41,059 nucleotides of DNA from Gracilariopsis chorda (GCA_003194525.1 NBIV01000397.1:1-41059); one strand, 5' to 3'. Positions 8,652-22,400 are shown, numbered from the stretch's first letter. Notes: generated by a model from the sequence alone, not told the origin. Numbers and translations are program-made.

Positions 8652-10045
8652 ATGATTGTTTGCCCTTCTTGGCGTGTGAACCTGAAGTTCCCGACGAATC
8701 AATATCATGCATGAGTTTCATATGACGGAACATATCGTGTTTGCGATTGAACGCCGTATCACACACCGTACAATTCCATTTGGCCTCACGAAAGTGCACG
8801 GCGCGTTCATGCGTGAGCAAATTCGATCGCAGTCCGAACGAAAAGCCACACTGGTCGCATCGATACGGTCGAACACCATCATGTACCGTTCGAATATGCG
8901 CCTCCAAATGCGTCTTAGCCTGAAACTGAAATCCGCATCGTTCGCATGGAAACTGGCGCATCTTCTTATGCACAATCTACGCACACAAACAAAAAAACGT
9001 TAGACAACAAAAGAAAAACCAACGCAACCCAATTCGCACCAACTCTCGAAAAGAAAGCATGTTTTTGCTTTGCTTACCATCACATGTCTGGTGCGATCGC
9101 TTTTCGCGCCAAATAACCGACCACAATGTTCACAAGCATGCGGTCGTAACTTGTCATGAACTCTCCTCGTGTGTCTCGAAAGCTGACCCTTCTGAGCAAA
9201 CGTGGCCGGACATTTATCACAAGGAAAGCTCTTAGCGGCATTAGAACTTTTTTTCGCCGACAGTTGATTCACCGTTCCATTGTTGGGCGTAGGCGACGGA
9301 GTTGAAGCGGATGCATGTGCGCTAGCCTTATTAGGTTGCGACGGTGCGACCACGTGCGTTGTGGAAGGCGGTGCAACGCGAGCTGAATTAGTTTCAGGCT
9401 TGCTATGGGAGGAGAGCAGCGACGCGTGCGCACTGTGTGATCGATGCAAAGAAGCCGGATGCACCCTTGTGCGCTTTCTAGGGGGCGCATCCTCAGTGGA
9501 GACGGAGGGCGGTTTCTCACTTCCTTTGGAGCCGCCCTTACTGCCCCTGGAACCCTTCGAACTGCGTGATTGTCTCGGTCTGGTAAGCGGATTGGCGCTT
9601 GCGGCGGGGACGGGCGCCGGGTTTGCAGCGGCTTGTTGACGGGAACGATGATCCAGCGGTGAGCGAAGGTGAAACAGAGAAGTTAAAGGAGGTGCACGTG
9701 ACGGGGCAGGTGTGGGTTGCGGAAGACGTTGATGTTGATGGTGTTGATGGTGTTGATGGTGTTGATGGTGAAATTGATGATGCGCATGACGGGGATGCTT
9801 GTACGGCAAGCGGGAGGGAGGCGGGGGCGGGGGCGGTGGCAATGTCGGGGGGGGGGTAAAGGCGGTGTGGGGAGATTGGAGGGATGCGACGGGGGGGGGA
9901 AACGGCGGGTGGAGGGCGGATGGCGTGCTAGCGCTGCGAGCGGATAGGCAGGCGACGGCGGCGGAATGGGGGTGGATCGGGTCTTGCGTGCGACGAAACT
10001 GGCAAACATGCGCTTGAAGATGTCATCGTCGGAAGCGCCGGGCAT
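8650..10045 (-). CDS. five-finger C2H2 zinc-finger protein, two exons visible
   Basis: Probable nuclear DNA-binding protein. Exon 1 (down to 9078) encodes a Pro/Ser/Lys-rich low-complexity N-terminus with a His/Gln run, a basic patch (PPRKRTRVHP, possible NLS) and fingers 1 and 2 (FPCDKCPATFAQ, HACEHCGRLFGA). Exon 2 (8976-8650) encodes fingers 3-5 (FPCERCGFQF, YRCDQCGFSF, WNCTVCDTAF) and a short basic tail. Splicing 9077-8977 out completes finger 2: RHVM joins IVHKK, supplying its last histidine and keeping frame. The N-terminus is unresolved. The finger frame is open from about 10022 but has no ATG. The ATG at 10045 (MPGASDDDIFKRMF) is one frame off, so either a small intron or a miscounted G run (9847-9856 or 9891-9899) lies between. 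No specific family is recognised. Confidence 0.75.
8977..9077 (-). other. spliceosomal intron (101 bp) in the zinc-finger gene
   Basis: Donor GTAAGC follows codon ATG at 9080-9078. Acceptor GTGTGCGTAG precedes ATT at 8976. The intron is T-rich before the acceptor on the coding strand. Removing it restores a complete C2H2 finger and preserves frame (phase 0). Confidence 0.85.
9728..9770. repeat. 9-bp microsatellite inside the coding region
   Basis: GTTGATGGT is repeated about four times. On the minus strand it encodes the HHQHHQHHQ run of the zinc-finger protein. Confidence 0.85.
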
Positions 10046-10211
10046 GACTGGCTGAGTGGGTTGGCGGGGCGCGAGCGGAGCGAAGCGAAGGAGTTTGAGG
10101 CAGCGGCCACAGGCGGGTACTTAAGGGGTGGAAGCTTCGAAGCGCAAGCCGCAGCACGGCACGCGAGGCGCACAAGAAACAGACACAGAGGCAGGGGCGG
10201 CACTGGGGAAG

Positions 10212-10235
10212 ACACACACACACACACACACACAC
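10212..10235. repeat. (AC)12 microsatellite
   Basis: Perfect dinucleotide run in the interval between the zinc-finger start and the TRRAP/Tra1 stop. The rest of this 440-bp interval (10046-10484) is GC-rich and shows no gene. Confidence 0.95.
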
Positions 10236-10411
10236 GGCGAGGGGGAGACACTCAACGCACACAAAAAGATAACTTTAGAGAGAGAGCGGCGCACAGAGAG
10301 AACACAACGCGCAGGCAACGGCAACAGCAGCACTTCTGACGTGGCCGCAAAGTAAAAGGAAAACAAGAAAAAGAAAAAAGGAAAAAGCGCAGCGCGCGGC
10401 ACCCAACGCAA

Positions 10412-10441
10412 GCTGTAAAGTGGCGCGCGCCACTTTACAGC
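10412..10441. repeat. perfect 30-bp palindrome
   Basis: The half-site GCTGTAAAGTGGCGC is followed directly by its exact reverse complement with no spacer. It lies 44 nt past the TRRAP/Tra1 stop codon and about 370 bp upstream of the proposed zinc-finger start. It could be a dimeric protein-binding site or fold as a 3'-UTR hairpin. Confidence 0.9.
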
Positions 10442-10484
10442 ACGCAACCAGCACAACAGCAACGCAGCACGCGGCGCGCACGCG

Positions 10485-13400
10485 TCAGAACCAGCCCTGG
10501 AAGCTGCACTCCATACGCGCCAAGTTGCGCACAGCCACAGCGTCGCGCAGCAGCCGCTCGCCAAGCGCCAGCGCCGCCGCGCCCTCCGCGCCCGCTGCCA
10601 CAGTCGCTCCGCGCAGCCTCTCCCCCACGCGCGCAACGCTTGCGCGCAGACACTGCTCCACGTGTGCCAGCTCGTCCACGTGCCGCACCTCCGACCCACA
10701 CGACGCGCCCGCGCCCGCGTCACACCCAGCGCCCACCTCGTCGCGCATGACGCACTCCGCAAACACGCGCAGCTCGTCCTCGTGGCGCGCCATCGCCAGC
10801 AACGCGCCCGACAGCGCGCCCATCAGCGGCCCCCCCACGCCCACGCCGCCGCCCATCATGGCGCGCATGTTGCGCGTCAGTCGGAACGGCACCGCCTCGT
10901 CGTGCTCCACAACTCCCCGCGAGCTCACCAGCACGCGAACGCCCACGTGCTGCACCGTCCCGCTGTCCCACCGCACCACAAAGTTCTGCGGCCGACGACT
11001 GCCCACGCCCAGCGCATACCACACCGCGCTGCCCGACCCAACCGTCTCCGCAAACCGTTTTCGCACCCACATCACCCCCTCCACGTCACGCATGCGCCGT
11101 CTCACCCACTCTGCCAGCACCCCATCCCCAACACCCCCCTCCCCACCGCACACCGCCTCGTACGCCTCAACTCGCGCCGCGAACACCTCGCTCACACTCA
11201 GCGCCTCCCCCTTCTCCCCCACCCGCCGTTCCCGACCAGCACGCTCCGCTCGTCGGAACGCCATCATAACGTCCTCGCTCCCCTCTCCCCGCCGTCCAAC
11301 ATACTCCTCCAGCGCCTCCGACAGACTGCTCATCTCCCCCTCGTATCGCACCAGTCGCGACCGTGCTCCCGTAGAAATGTACTGCCCCACTGCAACATGC
11401 ATTCGCTTTTGCATCGCCACCGCCTCTTTCGCAAACACCCAGTCGTTCACCAGCCGCAGCAGCTGTCCCGCCCGTTGCTCTGCCATCTGAACGTGCAGCC
11501 CGTACTGTTCCGCAACAAACCTGTACCACTTGCCGTCGCTCCCCAGCACCTCTATCCCTCGGCAGCACCCTGTCGCCCTCTGAATCACCTTCACGTCCCC
11601 GCTAATTCGTTCAATCGTCGCGTGTCGTCCGATGCACGGTTCCGACCCCTCCATCCCGCAGTACTGTCCAAATACTTCAATTTCACTTCCGTTAATGTTC
11701 AGCAGCTGCTTGCACACCTTCTCCAGTTTCACATACTCAGGCAGCCGATCTACCCGTTTCTGAAATATCCCTTGCCATCGCCGCAGTCGTTCAATGAAGC
11801 TCCCTACGTCCTCGGGAAACTCCTTGGCCGTTTGCGGAGAAAGCTCCGCCGCAAACGCCTCCTTCAAGTCTGAAAGTTCCCCCCCGCCCTTTTGCTCCAT
11901 CCCTTGTTGTTCGCTCACTCCGATCCCAAACGAGCTGCGCGAAATCTCTTCAAGAGCACTTCGAATAGACGGTTTGATCTCTTCTTTCCAACTCTTCGTC
12001 CCACTTTGGAAGCACCGTAGCAAAAGAGCGTTCATCAGCCCAAGCAGTAGTTCCTCCCGCTCGATCTTAAGTCGATATGACAGATCAGTAGCAATGCCCT
12101 CCAGTTCCAAAAACATCTCTTGGTGATACTTCACTACCTGCGCCATGATCGTGTCTGCAAGCTCGTAGGGCGATGTGCTTGTCGACACCTTCATGCCTTG
12201 TGCTTGCGCTCCGTTCAACGGCCCTCCCTTCTTCGCCCCTCCTTGCGCTTCTCCACCTTCTTCAGTCCCCAATTTCGTGCCTGCTTCATTCCCGTCTTTC
12301 TTGTCCTTGCTTTCAATCACTGTGCTCTTGCTAACTTCCTTCTGTTCCGCTTTGTTACCACTCTCCGCCTTACCACTCTTCTGCGCAGAAGCACTCGATT
12401 GCAAACCACCATGCCCATGACTCGGCCTTGGACCCCCGGGGATACTTTCCTGAATCTGTCGTTGTCGTTGCACGTTGAGATGGTAATTTTGAACGCTTTT
12501 CTCCAAGTACTTGCGCAGTTGCAAAACAGTGTTCCTCAGTTTATCCCTCTTTTCCACCGCCCTTGCAGACTCCTGAGTCCTGGCATTAGTCTGAACGCTT
12601 GCTTGAACCGTTTCTTCAGTTTTCTCCAGTTCTTTTCGCAAATCGAGGTACTTTCGGTTCAGTTTTTGTACCTGATCCTTCAGTTGCTGCACCTGTTTCA
12701 TCGTCACTTCAAGATGGGCAGGCGTCGCTACCATCCGCAAAGGAGCCGCCACGGGTCGCCATAGTTTCAAAGCTTCACGGAACAGCTGGCGCTTCGGACG
12801 ATCAACCCCCTTCCGATCTTCCATATAAGCCTTCAAAGGAAAGTAGATAGCTTGCGGAAACTGACGTGCAATTCGAGTTAAAATCGGCGTCACAGTCAAA
12901 CCTTCTTTTCGCCCCAGCATCTGCAAAAGCTGTGGAAGCCATGGAAGCCACATCCATGAGGGAATGTCCAGAATCGCCGCACTCAGAGCTCGACTTACAC
13001 CTTTTCTTTCAGATGACAATGGCTCCGTCTTGGTCGATTCACTTTGGCTGCCAACCCCTTTCACTTTCTCCACATTTCCTTGACCTTGTGTCGACGATAA
13101 AGTACCTTTCAAACTCTTCTCCTTGTCCTTATCGGCGCCGGCACTAGATGATCCAGGGTCCGTCTTTGCTGCAGAAGGTGTCAATGAGTTTTGATGCTCT
13201 ATAAGGCTACGCGTTGTAAAATCAAATGACACACGAGACTGCACATCCAAACTCAACAAACGTAGTACACGAGGTAGAAAAGCTCGAGCCCGTCGGGAAC
13301 CAAAGCGAACCGCCTGCAAGTAGCACTTGACCGCTGACTCCCGAAAAGCCAGTTCTGCTGCATACCCACTGCTTACCCCAATTAGTTCCTCAATTTGCTT

Positions 13401-16400
13401 TTCATCCGCGTCAACACCTTCGGCAAAGTTAGAGAACGCAGATGGATCTTCCGCAGCTTTCTTCTGCATGTTATCGCAGTGTTGCCCCCATGACAACCAA
13501 GCAGATCCCACATCCGCTGAGTTGTACAGAGCAGTAGATATAGCTTCAACTGATTCGTCTTCTCTTCCCAACTGCGCCAGCAGTTTGCCTTTCAAGGCGA
13601 ACAGTTGTGCTCTTTGCCGTGTGTTCAAGTGATCCATGTTGCATCGACTAATCTCTTGAAGCCCACTTTCGACGTGCTTTTCAAGCCCTCTGGGCCCTAC
13701 CATGTACGCACGAGCCATTTCCTTCGTCTTCATGAAGTACTCTGTAACTTCCATGGTTCCAAATGGGTACAATTTCTGCAACACGTACAATGCAACATCC
13801 GGGAATCCCTGTTTCCGGCAAGTCTTCGCAAATCTATGCACGTTCCACGCCGTCTCGTTTACACCCATCACAAGGACATGCTGCGGAAGCGCCTGGGCAA
13901 TGACATTCGCCGCCTGCACTTGAGCCACTTGAGTGTTTACCGAGGCATTTCGAATGCCGCTTGTATTGGCTGCTGATGAGTTTTGAGCTGCCTCTATCTT
14001 AGAATTTGCTGCTTCTTTGAGCGCTTCCAAGACATTAACCACTACGGCATGAACATGGTTTCTCCACAAGAGTATGTCATTCCAAATCCATAGAGGTTCA
14101 TGGGGTGAAGGCAGTCGCTCGCGCCATGTGTTCAGAACCTTGCGTACATTCTCAATCTTCTGCTCAACTTTAACGTTAGCACTGTCATGTCTGCTGAGAG
14201 CGTTCAAATCATTCAAGATATGTGCTGATTCTTGAAGCTCAACAAGCTGTTGGAACTGAACCAGAGTCGTCTCCATACAATCGAAATCAGCCGATTCTGG
14301 TAGAGAAGCGAGTTTCTCAAGTGCCCTCTCAAACCCTTCCTTCACAAACGTTTCACCTTCCTCAAGCTTATTCTGCTGAAGGTGAACATACGCCTCGTAG
14401 ATCTGCATCTTTGAGCTGTCCTGAGACGGCTTCTTTCGCAACAGATCCTTCAGAGCCGTCCAATCCGCAATGCGCCAGAGGCATTCATGAAGCAATTTAG
14501 GATTAACCGCAGTTCTCGAAAGCTCAGTGAGTACTTCCCATTGACACAAGTTCTTAGCACATTCAATCCATCGCTCTTCGCAAAACAAAATTTCATGAGA
14601 ACCAGCTTGGCCAGTCTTGCTGGAAATTGAACCTGTTGATATGTTCTCGCCCAGTCCTTCTTCATATGCCTCTTGAGCGTCTGCGAAAAGACCCATTTGT
14701 TCAAATGATAACCCCCTATAAGTGTGCTTCATGCGAGCCCTAGCTTTCCACGCCCCAGCCAGATAGTCCTTTTCTTGCAGAGAAACAAAAATCTTGATTT
14801 GGGAATCAGCAATGTCTTCGAGCTCGGCCTGAAGTACTTGTCGCGTCTTATCGCTGATTGTTTCGCCCTCTAGACGTGACAGAACTATGTCGTGTCTGAG
14901 TTCCAAGTAGGTCAAAGCCGAATGCCACGCATTCCATCTGGATCCAAGATATCGTATTGAATTAGCTCTGAAGCAAGGAAGAGGCTGAAATCTGACTACA
15001 GATTCAAGTAGTGCTTGGATGTTATTTCTGGGCCAGCTGACCTGAGTCTGATGGTACTCTTTGTTTAGAAGAGATGACAAGGATTTCCCTAAGCTGGTCT
15101 GTTCTCCAGGTGCGAGCTGTGCCCATACCTGTGGTACCACCAAGACCCATGTCTTGCATGCAATTTCTTCATCTCGATTCATCAAACTGATCAACGAAGC
15201 GACAAAATCCCCAGAACGCAATCGATCCAACGCACTCCCAAACTGCCAAAGGGATACATCTGAGATCCCAAGAATAACGGCCTGTGAGGTGTTCTTCCTT
15301 TGTTGACTGGCATCTTCCATAACAACATCTTCGTCTTTAGTGTAAGATGCGAGCTTTGGAAACAAGCGTGCTCCGCTCGCTAGCTCTATTCTGTGGTCCT
15401 TCTCAGCCGACGAAATAAGCAATTCAGTCGCGTTCCTAATCCATAAAGTGTCAGCGAGGAACTCCCATTCATGTTTTGATATTATATAATGAAGACGGAA
15501 TGTCGCCGAGCCACCAACATAAGACTCATATATCTCAAAGAATTTCTGCCGAAGAGAAGATCCGTGAGATTTCAGACCTATCATGAAACCACGTTCGAGC
15601 TTAGATTGCACATCCAGACGCCTATGAGGAGATTCACCGCCTCTAAACGATTTTAAAATGATCGAAAGATAAGCGTCCATCAAGCGTTGCGATCCTTCCA
15701 CCTTGATTTTCTCAAAGGCTATCATTCTCTGCAACAGCTGAGTTTTGTCCTTAGTTGTAAGCGGTTCCCTCGCTCCAGGTTGAATTCCATGACCGCTCGG
15801 ACTCCAAAAAACTAAGCTCTCGACCAACTTCACGACTTGAATCAGAACTTCAACATCAGTCCCCTTGTCAATCAGTTGCAAAAGTACGTGGATAACCTGC
15901 CGTTTTGGGTTTGGATCAAGTGTCGCAATGTAGCACTTGACCAGAGATAAACATAGACGTAAACACTCAGATTCACATCTCTTAAACAGTGAATCTATTT
16001 CCACAACCACTTTTCCTTTTGCACCCTTCGCTGCATCACCTACAGACTCCTGTGCCTTTGTACTCCCCGCTTTCATATTAGAATTCGTCACTGTCTGACC
16101 AGAGCCCCTTTCAACTGTTTTCTGAGCTCTTCCCGTCACGTGATGTGCTCCTTGAAGTGAAGACGCCGCACCCGCAGTCCCTGCCGCTTGCCCGCTCGTC
16201 AGAAACTCCTTGACCATGCGCTGCAGGAGTCTCATCAATTTCTCTTTATACTTCAAGAACTCCTGAGGCGAGGCGGTCCATAGAGCTTTGAGTACCAACA
16301 TGCCGCAGTAATTCTGACGGTGGTCGTTAGACTTCAGGCACATTTCCAAAGCTGTATGCAGTTCTGTCATAAATTTCGCAACCCATGTTTGATCCCCAGA

Positions 16401-19400
16401 CTCGCTCCGTGCCTCAGAGGATGGCAAAGATGATTTGGTCGAGCTCCCCGGGGCCTTAGATTGCTCTTCTCCGGGCTTAACCAAAGCCTTGGAAACACCT
16501 GACTTCGGCGATATATTGTTAGAAGGCAAAGGTTTATACTTCTCGAGCACAATCGGGATTAGAGAAGAGAACTGTGACGCCGTAGAGATAGCATTCTCCG
16601 TAACAGATGGCTGGATGAAGGCTCTGATCGCGTTTTTGTTCAGCTCGACAAACTTCAACCCCTGATACTTGATTGCTACCGAGGACACAAGTAGTGACGT
16701 CACCAATGCACTGTTCCGCACTGCGATTCTCTTCATCCGAACTTGGTCTGTCTTATCGCTTCGTTGATATGTCTTATGACCTTTGTTATCCACCGTGTGG
16801 TTCTCTGTAGACATGGTATTTGATTGACCTTTTCCAGATGACGCAGTTGAAGCAGTATTTGGTTGCTTCTCTGTAGGGATTGGAGTTAACAGCCGTTCCA
16901 CAAAGTTAAGGCGGATGGAAGTATCCGGCCAAAGTTGTAACAACCTCTCAAGTAACTTCAAAGACCTTCTTGTTATTAGAGACGTCTCCCTCTGGTCCGT
17001 TGGTCTTATGGGCATTTGCACTAGGAAGCTCGCAAGTAAGTCAAGCATCGTTGCATTTGGCTTGAAGTCATCAGCATCTTGCGCAGTTTTTGAAGCCACA
17101 GCCACACTGGTGGCTGCTTTTGATGCCGTGAGCGGCTGTCCATCGTTACCTTTCTGAAGCTTTGCCGGAGGTCCCGCATCTCTTGGGTCATTGATTGTAC
17201 CACTTTTCCCTTGGTGATCATGCCCATCCGAGTGTTCCTCTCGTGGCCTTTTCTTATGAGATGAAGAGAGAGCGTCATCCTCTTGCAAAAAACTTCCATC
17301 GGATTTCTTCTGCCTTCTTGTTTCTTCCCATCCTATGATAAGATCAACAAGGTCTAAACCAAGCCTCCGGTTTTCTGGTGCTGCGTTTGGAGTCAAAGCA
17401 AATTTACTTAGTGAATTTACCATGAAGGGAACGAACTGAGCCCTTGAAAGAAAGAAAAGACGAGGATGACGTGCAATGATTTGCCATATATGCACCAAAT
17501 TCTGAATGCTGTGCCCGTCCTCTAGGAGAATCTTCTTCGTATAGCGAATCCAAATAGGATACTTATGCTCCGAAGGATTGTGGACCAGATGTCGCGGAAG
17601 GACGGGCATAAGAGTGTCTAACGCTCTTTGAACGAGATTTTTCCCATCTGCTTGGCACGCACGAAGGAGCGCCACATAGACTTGCAACACCAGCTTGGTT
17701 GGTGCTTGGTACGACTCGAAAAACTGGGTTACGGCAACAAAAGCCCAATACTTTGCAGCGGATTCTTCACGTTTCAGATTATTCCAACCAAACTTTATGA
17801 GTTCTCTTCGATATCGCCCAATTTCGACTGGTGTGTGTTTGATAAGCACTGTGGCAAGGCGCAGTAACTCTACGCTAAGCAGCTCGTCGTAGCATCGCAA
17901 TGTCTCATCAGGTTGATCAAGAACATCTGTCACTATTTTCTGCACAAGAGCTGGATCGATGGTATCTTCCTTCTCACCTGCGGATAACGCACTCTGCGTT
18001 GTGTTAGCTGTAACAGCCTTTCCAGTTCTCGAACTGCTAGAATTCTGAACTCCATGTCTTTCCTGTTCGGTCTTCGCGGGTTGCGTAAGGCCTTGAGAGG
18101 GTGCGTTGTCTTTCTTAATACTTTTGGCCAACGCCGCTTTGCTTGGCTGCAGGTTCGCTCTCGCTTCTGATGCAGAATCACTAACTTTTTCGCAATGCTG
18201 ACCTTTTGTGCTTGTGTTCTTCTTTAGGTGATGAGATATCAATGGGATCACAACGTAATGTAAACCATGTAGTTTCCGTTCCTGAGATGTCGACGCATCT
18301 TGAAATACGGCGAAAAACTTCCTTATGATGGAATTCTTCGAAGGGTTCGGGCAAACTTGAGTGACTGTCTCGTCAAGGAAAGACTTAACAAAGGTGAAAT
18401 CACACGTCGTTCTGAAAGAAAATACTGCCAGAAGTTCAAATAGAAGGTTCACTTCACTTCGAAAGGTTTTGCAGTACCTTATGAAAACCTCGGATAAGAT
18501 TTTGAGTGCTTGTACTTGATATCTCGATGAAGAATCATGTCGTGAAATATCGTTCGAGCGGGTCAATTTTCTCCAATATGAGATAAGACTCGACATGATA
18601 ATGGGGTCGGAACTTAGCCAAGAAGGGTTCCGTGTTGCAAGTAAGTCAATTAGAGAAATTATGTACAAGGTCTTTCCTTGTCCGCTATCGGTGCCGAAAA
18701 TTGACGGGGAGAATAGTCTCTCCGGTTTGTCCATTAGGTCCTTCCGCAACTTATGAGCTTCATTTGTTCCCACCATCACAAAGAAAAGCTGTCTCATTTT
18801 CTCATCTCCGAGGCGAGGTAATAGAAATTCGGAAGCCGCGGATGCATGTTGATCACAATACTTCAAAAGAGGTGCGCGATAAGGAGAAGTCGAGGCGCTC
18901 ATGGAATTCTTCAGACCAAGATGAGCGGCTCCTGGCGCAGCCAGGGTCAACACAGCTTCTAGGCGAATGACCATGTCAACAACACGGGGCAAGAACTGTG
19001 ATGCAGAGGATGGCAACAGATGAAACAAGTCGAGTATAGCGGCTGCAACTCTGGACTCACTACCAAGAGCTATTTTCTTAACGGAAGCAATCTTCTCTGG
19101 CTCGGTCCATTTCTGAAGGTGCTCCAAGAGCTTCTCTCCCAAGCTGACGTTGAACCAATGTGAGAACAGTTCCAAGATTCTGCTGAGGCCCTGAAGATAG
19201 GAAATCGTGAGCATCTTGTAGTCGCCAAGATTTGTCAACATTGGCCTCAAGTTCTGTTGTAAAAGCTCTTTGGGTCGCTGATGCCGGTCTATAGCCTGCT
19301 TCAACCCTTGTTTGGAGCTTTGTACAATTTGTTCATCTTTTGACTGAATATTCTTGAAGAAGTAGTTTGTTACACTCTTGTACAGTGACTCGTTCGCCGG

Positions 19401-22400
19401 TTGCTTCAGAAAGTCAGAACAGTGAGTGGACAAATTCCGAAGGAGCTCAAGAACTTGGCGTCGCAAGTACAGTAATTGCCTTATAGTTTCGGCTTCGTAG
19501 TATTTTGGATAAGGGAATTTGTTCTTGAAAGCCTCGTCACTTTCCGGAACAGGATCCAACGCGTTGTTTTCGAGAAGATACATACTCTCAATTAACAGAT
19601 ATTCCCTTAAAGGAGAGGAAAACAGTTCTGCAGATATGACCGGCTTACCCAATTCGAAGCAGAAGTTGACCGCTTCGAGGTATCCAAGTTGAAGAGCAAT
19701 GGAGTGCTGCCGAAGTGGCCGCTGTTGTAGAGGACGAATTATGTGCTCTTTCAGAGGAATGATCAGATCCACAACATCAACGCCAAGCACTTTGGATAAG
19801 GCTGTGATGCAAGAGCGACCAGTTTCGCGCGCTGTTGCTGATGTGCTCAAAATCTCCAAAAGTAACCGCAACACCATCTCACGTAAATGCTTCCCATAAG
19901 GTCCAGACACAGGTGAAACTGATTCTCGCTGACTCTTCCGGAGGTCAAAGACTGCCTGAAACATTCCACACAGAATGTTTTGCCCTGTCATAATTACTGA
20001 ATTCGTGGAAGCCTCTGTGGAATCTCGGATCAAAAACAGTATTGCGCGAAACATCAACATATAGTACTGGCTAAATGTGGACGATCGAAGCACCACACCA
20101 GGTAGGTGCTTCAACAGAGTGTCAAACCCATAGGCAGCGGCCCACCTAAAATTCCACAAGCGCTTATAGCAGCAATGCGCAAGTCCCTTGATGATCTGGC
20201 CTAAAGAACGAACTGTACAAGAAGTGTATGACATTCCGTAGGGCAAACGTTGTTTTCCAGTCTGAGAAGCCACTTTAACACCATCAGCTTGGCCGTCATC
20301 ACCCGTCTTCTTCTCAGATAGTACCGATCCCCGAAGATCCATACCTGGGTCAATGTCAACTCGGTCCTCTCTTCCGTCTGAGTCTTTCAATAAAGCGGAC
20401 AAACCTTCAGCCCATGTATGATGTTTGGGGGATGAAACACCATCCATTGGCGTTTTCCCCTTGTCGGTCGAAGTTTCTTGAGGACTGCACTCCCTCCCCC
20501 GCACCGTTTCTAGATTTTCTTCTTTGGTCTTCAACGTAGAGCAGTATTCGAGGATGTTCTTGATGTATAAACCCATCCACCATAGGCCAGCTTTGGAATG
20601 CTTCCGAGGCGCTTGAGACATGGCTTCTATCAGTACATCCACAAAAACCGAACACGTTAAAGCTGAATACGAACAGGTGGTCAGAGATTGTGATATCACT
20701 CCTTGTGCATGAGCATTGCATTCTTGGACAGTCAAGAGGGCAAAATAACGGCACAGACGCTTCACATTCTCCACCGGGGAGCCCTCCTCTCCACTGCTCA
20801 TGTCTTTGATATTGCTCTGGTACTCATCGTCGATGAGACTTGAAGAGGCTATTACAAGCCCAAACAATATCGTCTTAACCAAGCCCGATTTTACGGAAAG
20901 AGATCTTCGAGTTTCATCTTTCGAGCCACATGAGGCAAGCCTTACGGACTCAGGGTATCCAATGAGGCTCCACATAGACGGAGTCTGTTCTGCATCCTTT
21001 TCTATCTCCGCAGAGCTGCCCATCTGTCCAAGGAAAGGGCTGAGGCAAGAAAACAGAAACTTCCACGCATGTAGATTGTAAGAAACGCTGCTCTTTCCAA
21101 GACGTATATGCCTGCGACCCTGCAGTGCATCAACAGTCAGCCTGATAAGTCCATCAATCTCTAAATCAACCGAAGTGCCTCCAGGCCAATCTATTCTGAT
21201 CGTCTTGAAGTCAGACGCACCTTTCTCATAATCAAAAGGTACCGTTAATCCCTTTACAAGCCTCGAACGAGATCCAAGCTTCCCGATGACCCTTACCACA
21301 TCCATGGCAATTGGTTTGCGAGGAGCTTTCAAATGCTTATGCAACGAAATCGTCAACGCGGGTTCTACATCAGCTAGTAATCTGTCAAGGTAGCTGGGCT
21401 GCAAAATGTTAACCCAGAATTCCAAATTTCTTAAGCCATAGCCAGCTGTTTCACTTTCAGCTTCCAATGCCCAGACTATCGGTTTGATCAGTTTGTTAAG
21501 ATGAGGAAATGCATTTGAAGTTCGGGCAGGTGCCAAGAGGAACAGTTCTATAATTAGATCCTTGTGCATGGCCCCACATGGTCCTTCAAAAAGTGCGAGA
21601 AGCTTATCGTATATGTGTTCGAGAAGAGGTGCAAAGCTCTGATATAGCAAATCGAACTGAATCTGGTTCTTGTCGTTGTTGATCGACTTGAATAAAGCCT
21701 TCAACATTTGCAGGAAACCTGCCGGATCTGTTGAGTTCGCGGCATGTTTCAATGAGTTCCTGACAATTGTGGCCAGATGCAAGTGCAGAACAGGCTCATT
21801 TGTTGGGAACAAACTAACGCTGGCAAAAACTATCTTGAAAAGCTTGAGAAGTGCGTTTGCCCGATTCCTTCGCGCATCGCTGCTCCCGTTGCCATCATTG
21901 CCAGTCATTTCGAGTCCATGTATATTCTCAACCAGAAAGTTGAGCAGGATATCAGCGAAATACTTCGAAACACCATTGTTCGCCAGAAAATGTTGTGGAA
22001 CACTGATTGCTGCGGGATTTTCCACGATATAGTCAAATAGGTAGCCAATCCTAGACCCAAACACGTCTTGGAAACTCGGAGGGTCCAAAACTGTAAAAAT
22101 CTGAGCGAACAAGTTAAAGACCTCTTTCTCTTCAGCTACCGTAGAAGCATAAACACTAGGCGGCTTCAGGCCATGAGAAATCTCAGTTATCAGTTTCTGG
22201 TCCGGATTGACTTTAGGAGGGTTCCCAGAAGTGCAAGATGCTGATCCTGCTTTCTCTTCCCCCCCATTTGCCTTTTCATTGCGAGCGTAAAGGCGAAAGC
22301 ACTTTCGACCAGCCGCTAGCAGCGTTGATACCATTTCAGACTCTTTCTCAAGTAGTCCCATTCGAACTCGAGAGCTTTTTGTTCCTGTCATATTAGACAG

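Noticed and set aside
9000..9076. Read-through C-terminus of zinc-finger exon 1 (VSKAKTCFLFESWC...)
   Set aside because: This is the intron translated; splicing gives a complete finger instead.
10121..10762. Minus-strand 213-codon ORF overlapping the TRRAP/Tra1 end
   Set aside because: Arg/Ala/Cys/Val-rich shadow frame running through the (AC)12 repeat, no conserved feature.
10420..11873. Long plus-strand ORFs (356 and 403 codons) opposite TRRAP/Tra1
   Set aside because: They are low-complexity Arg/Pro/Ser/His translations in a GC-rich stretch opposite a clearly conserved gene and show no domain.
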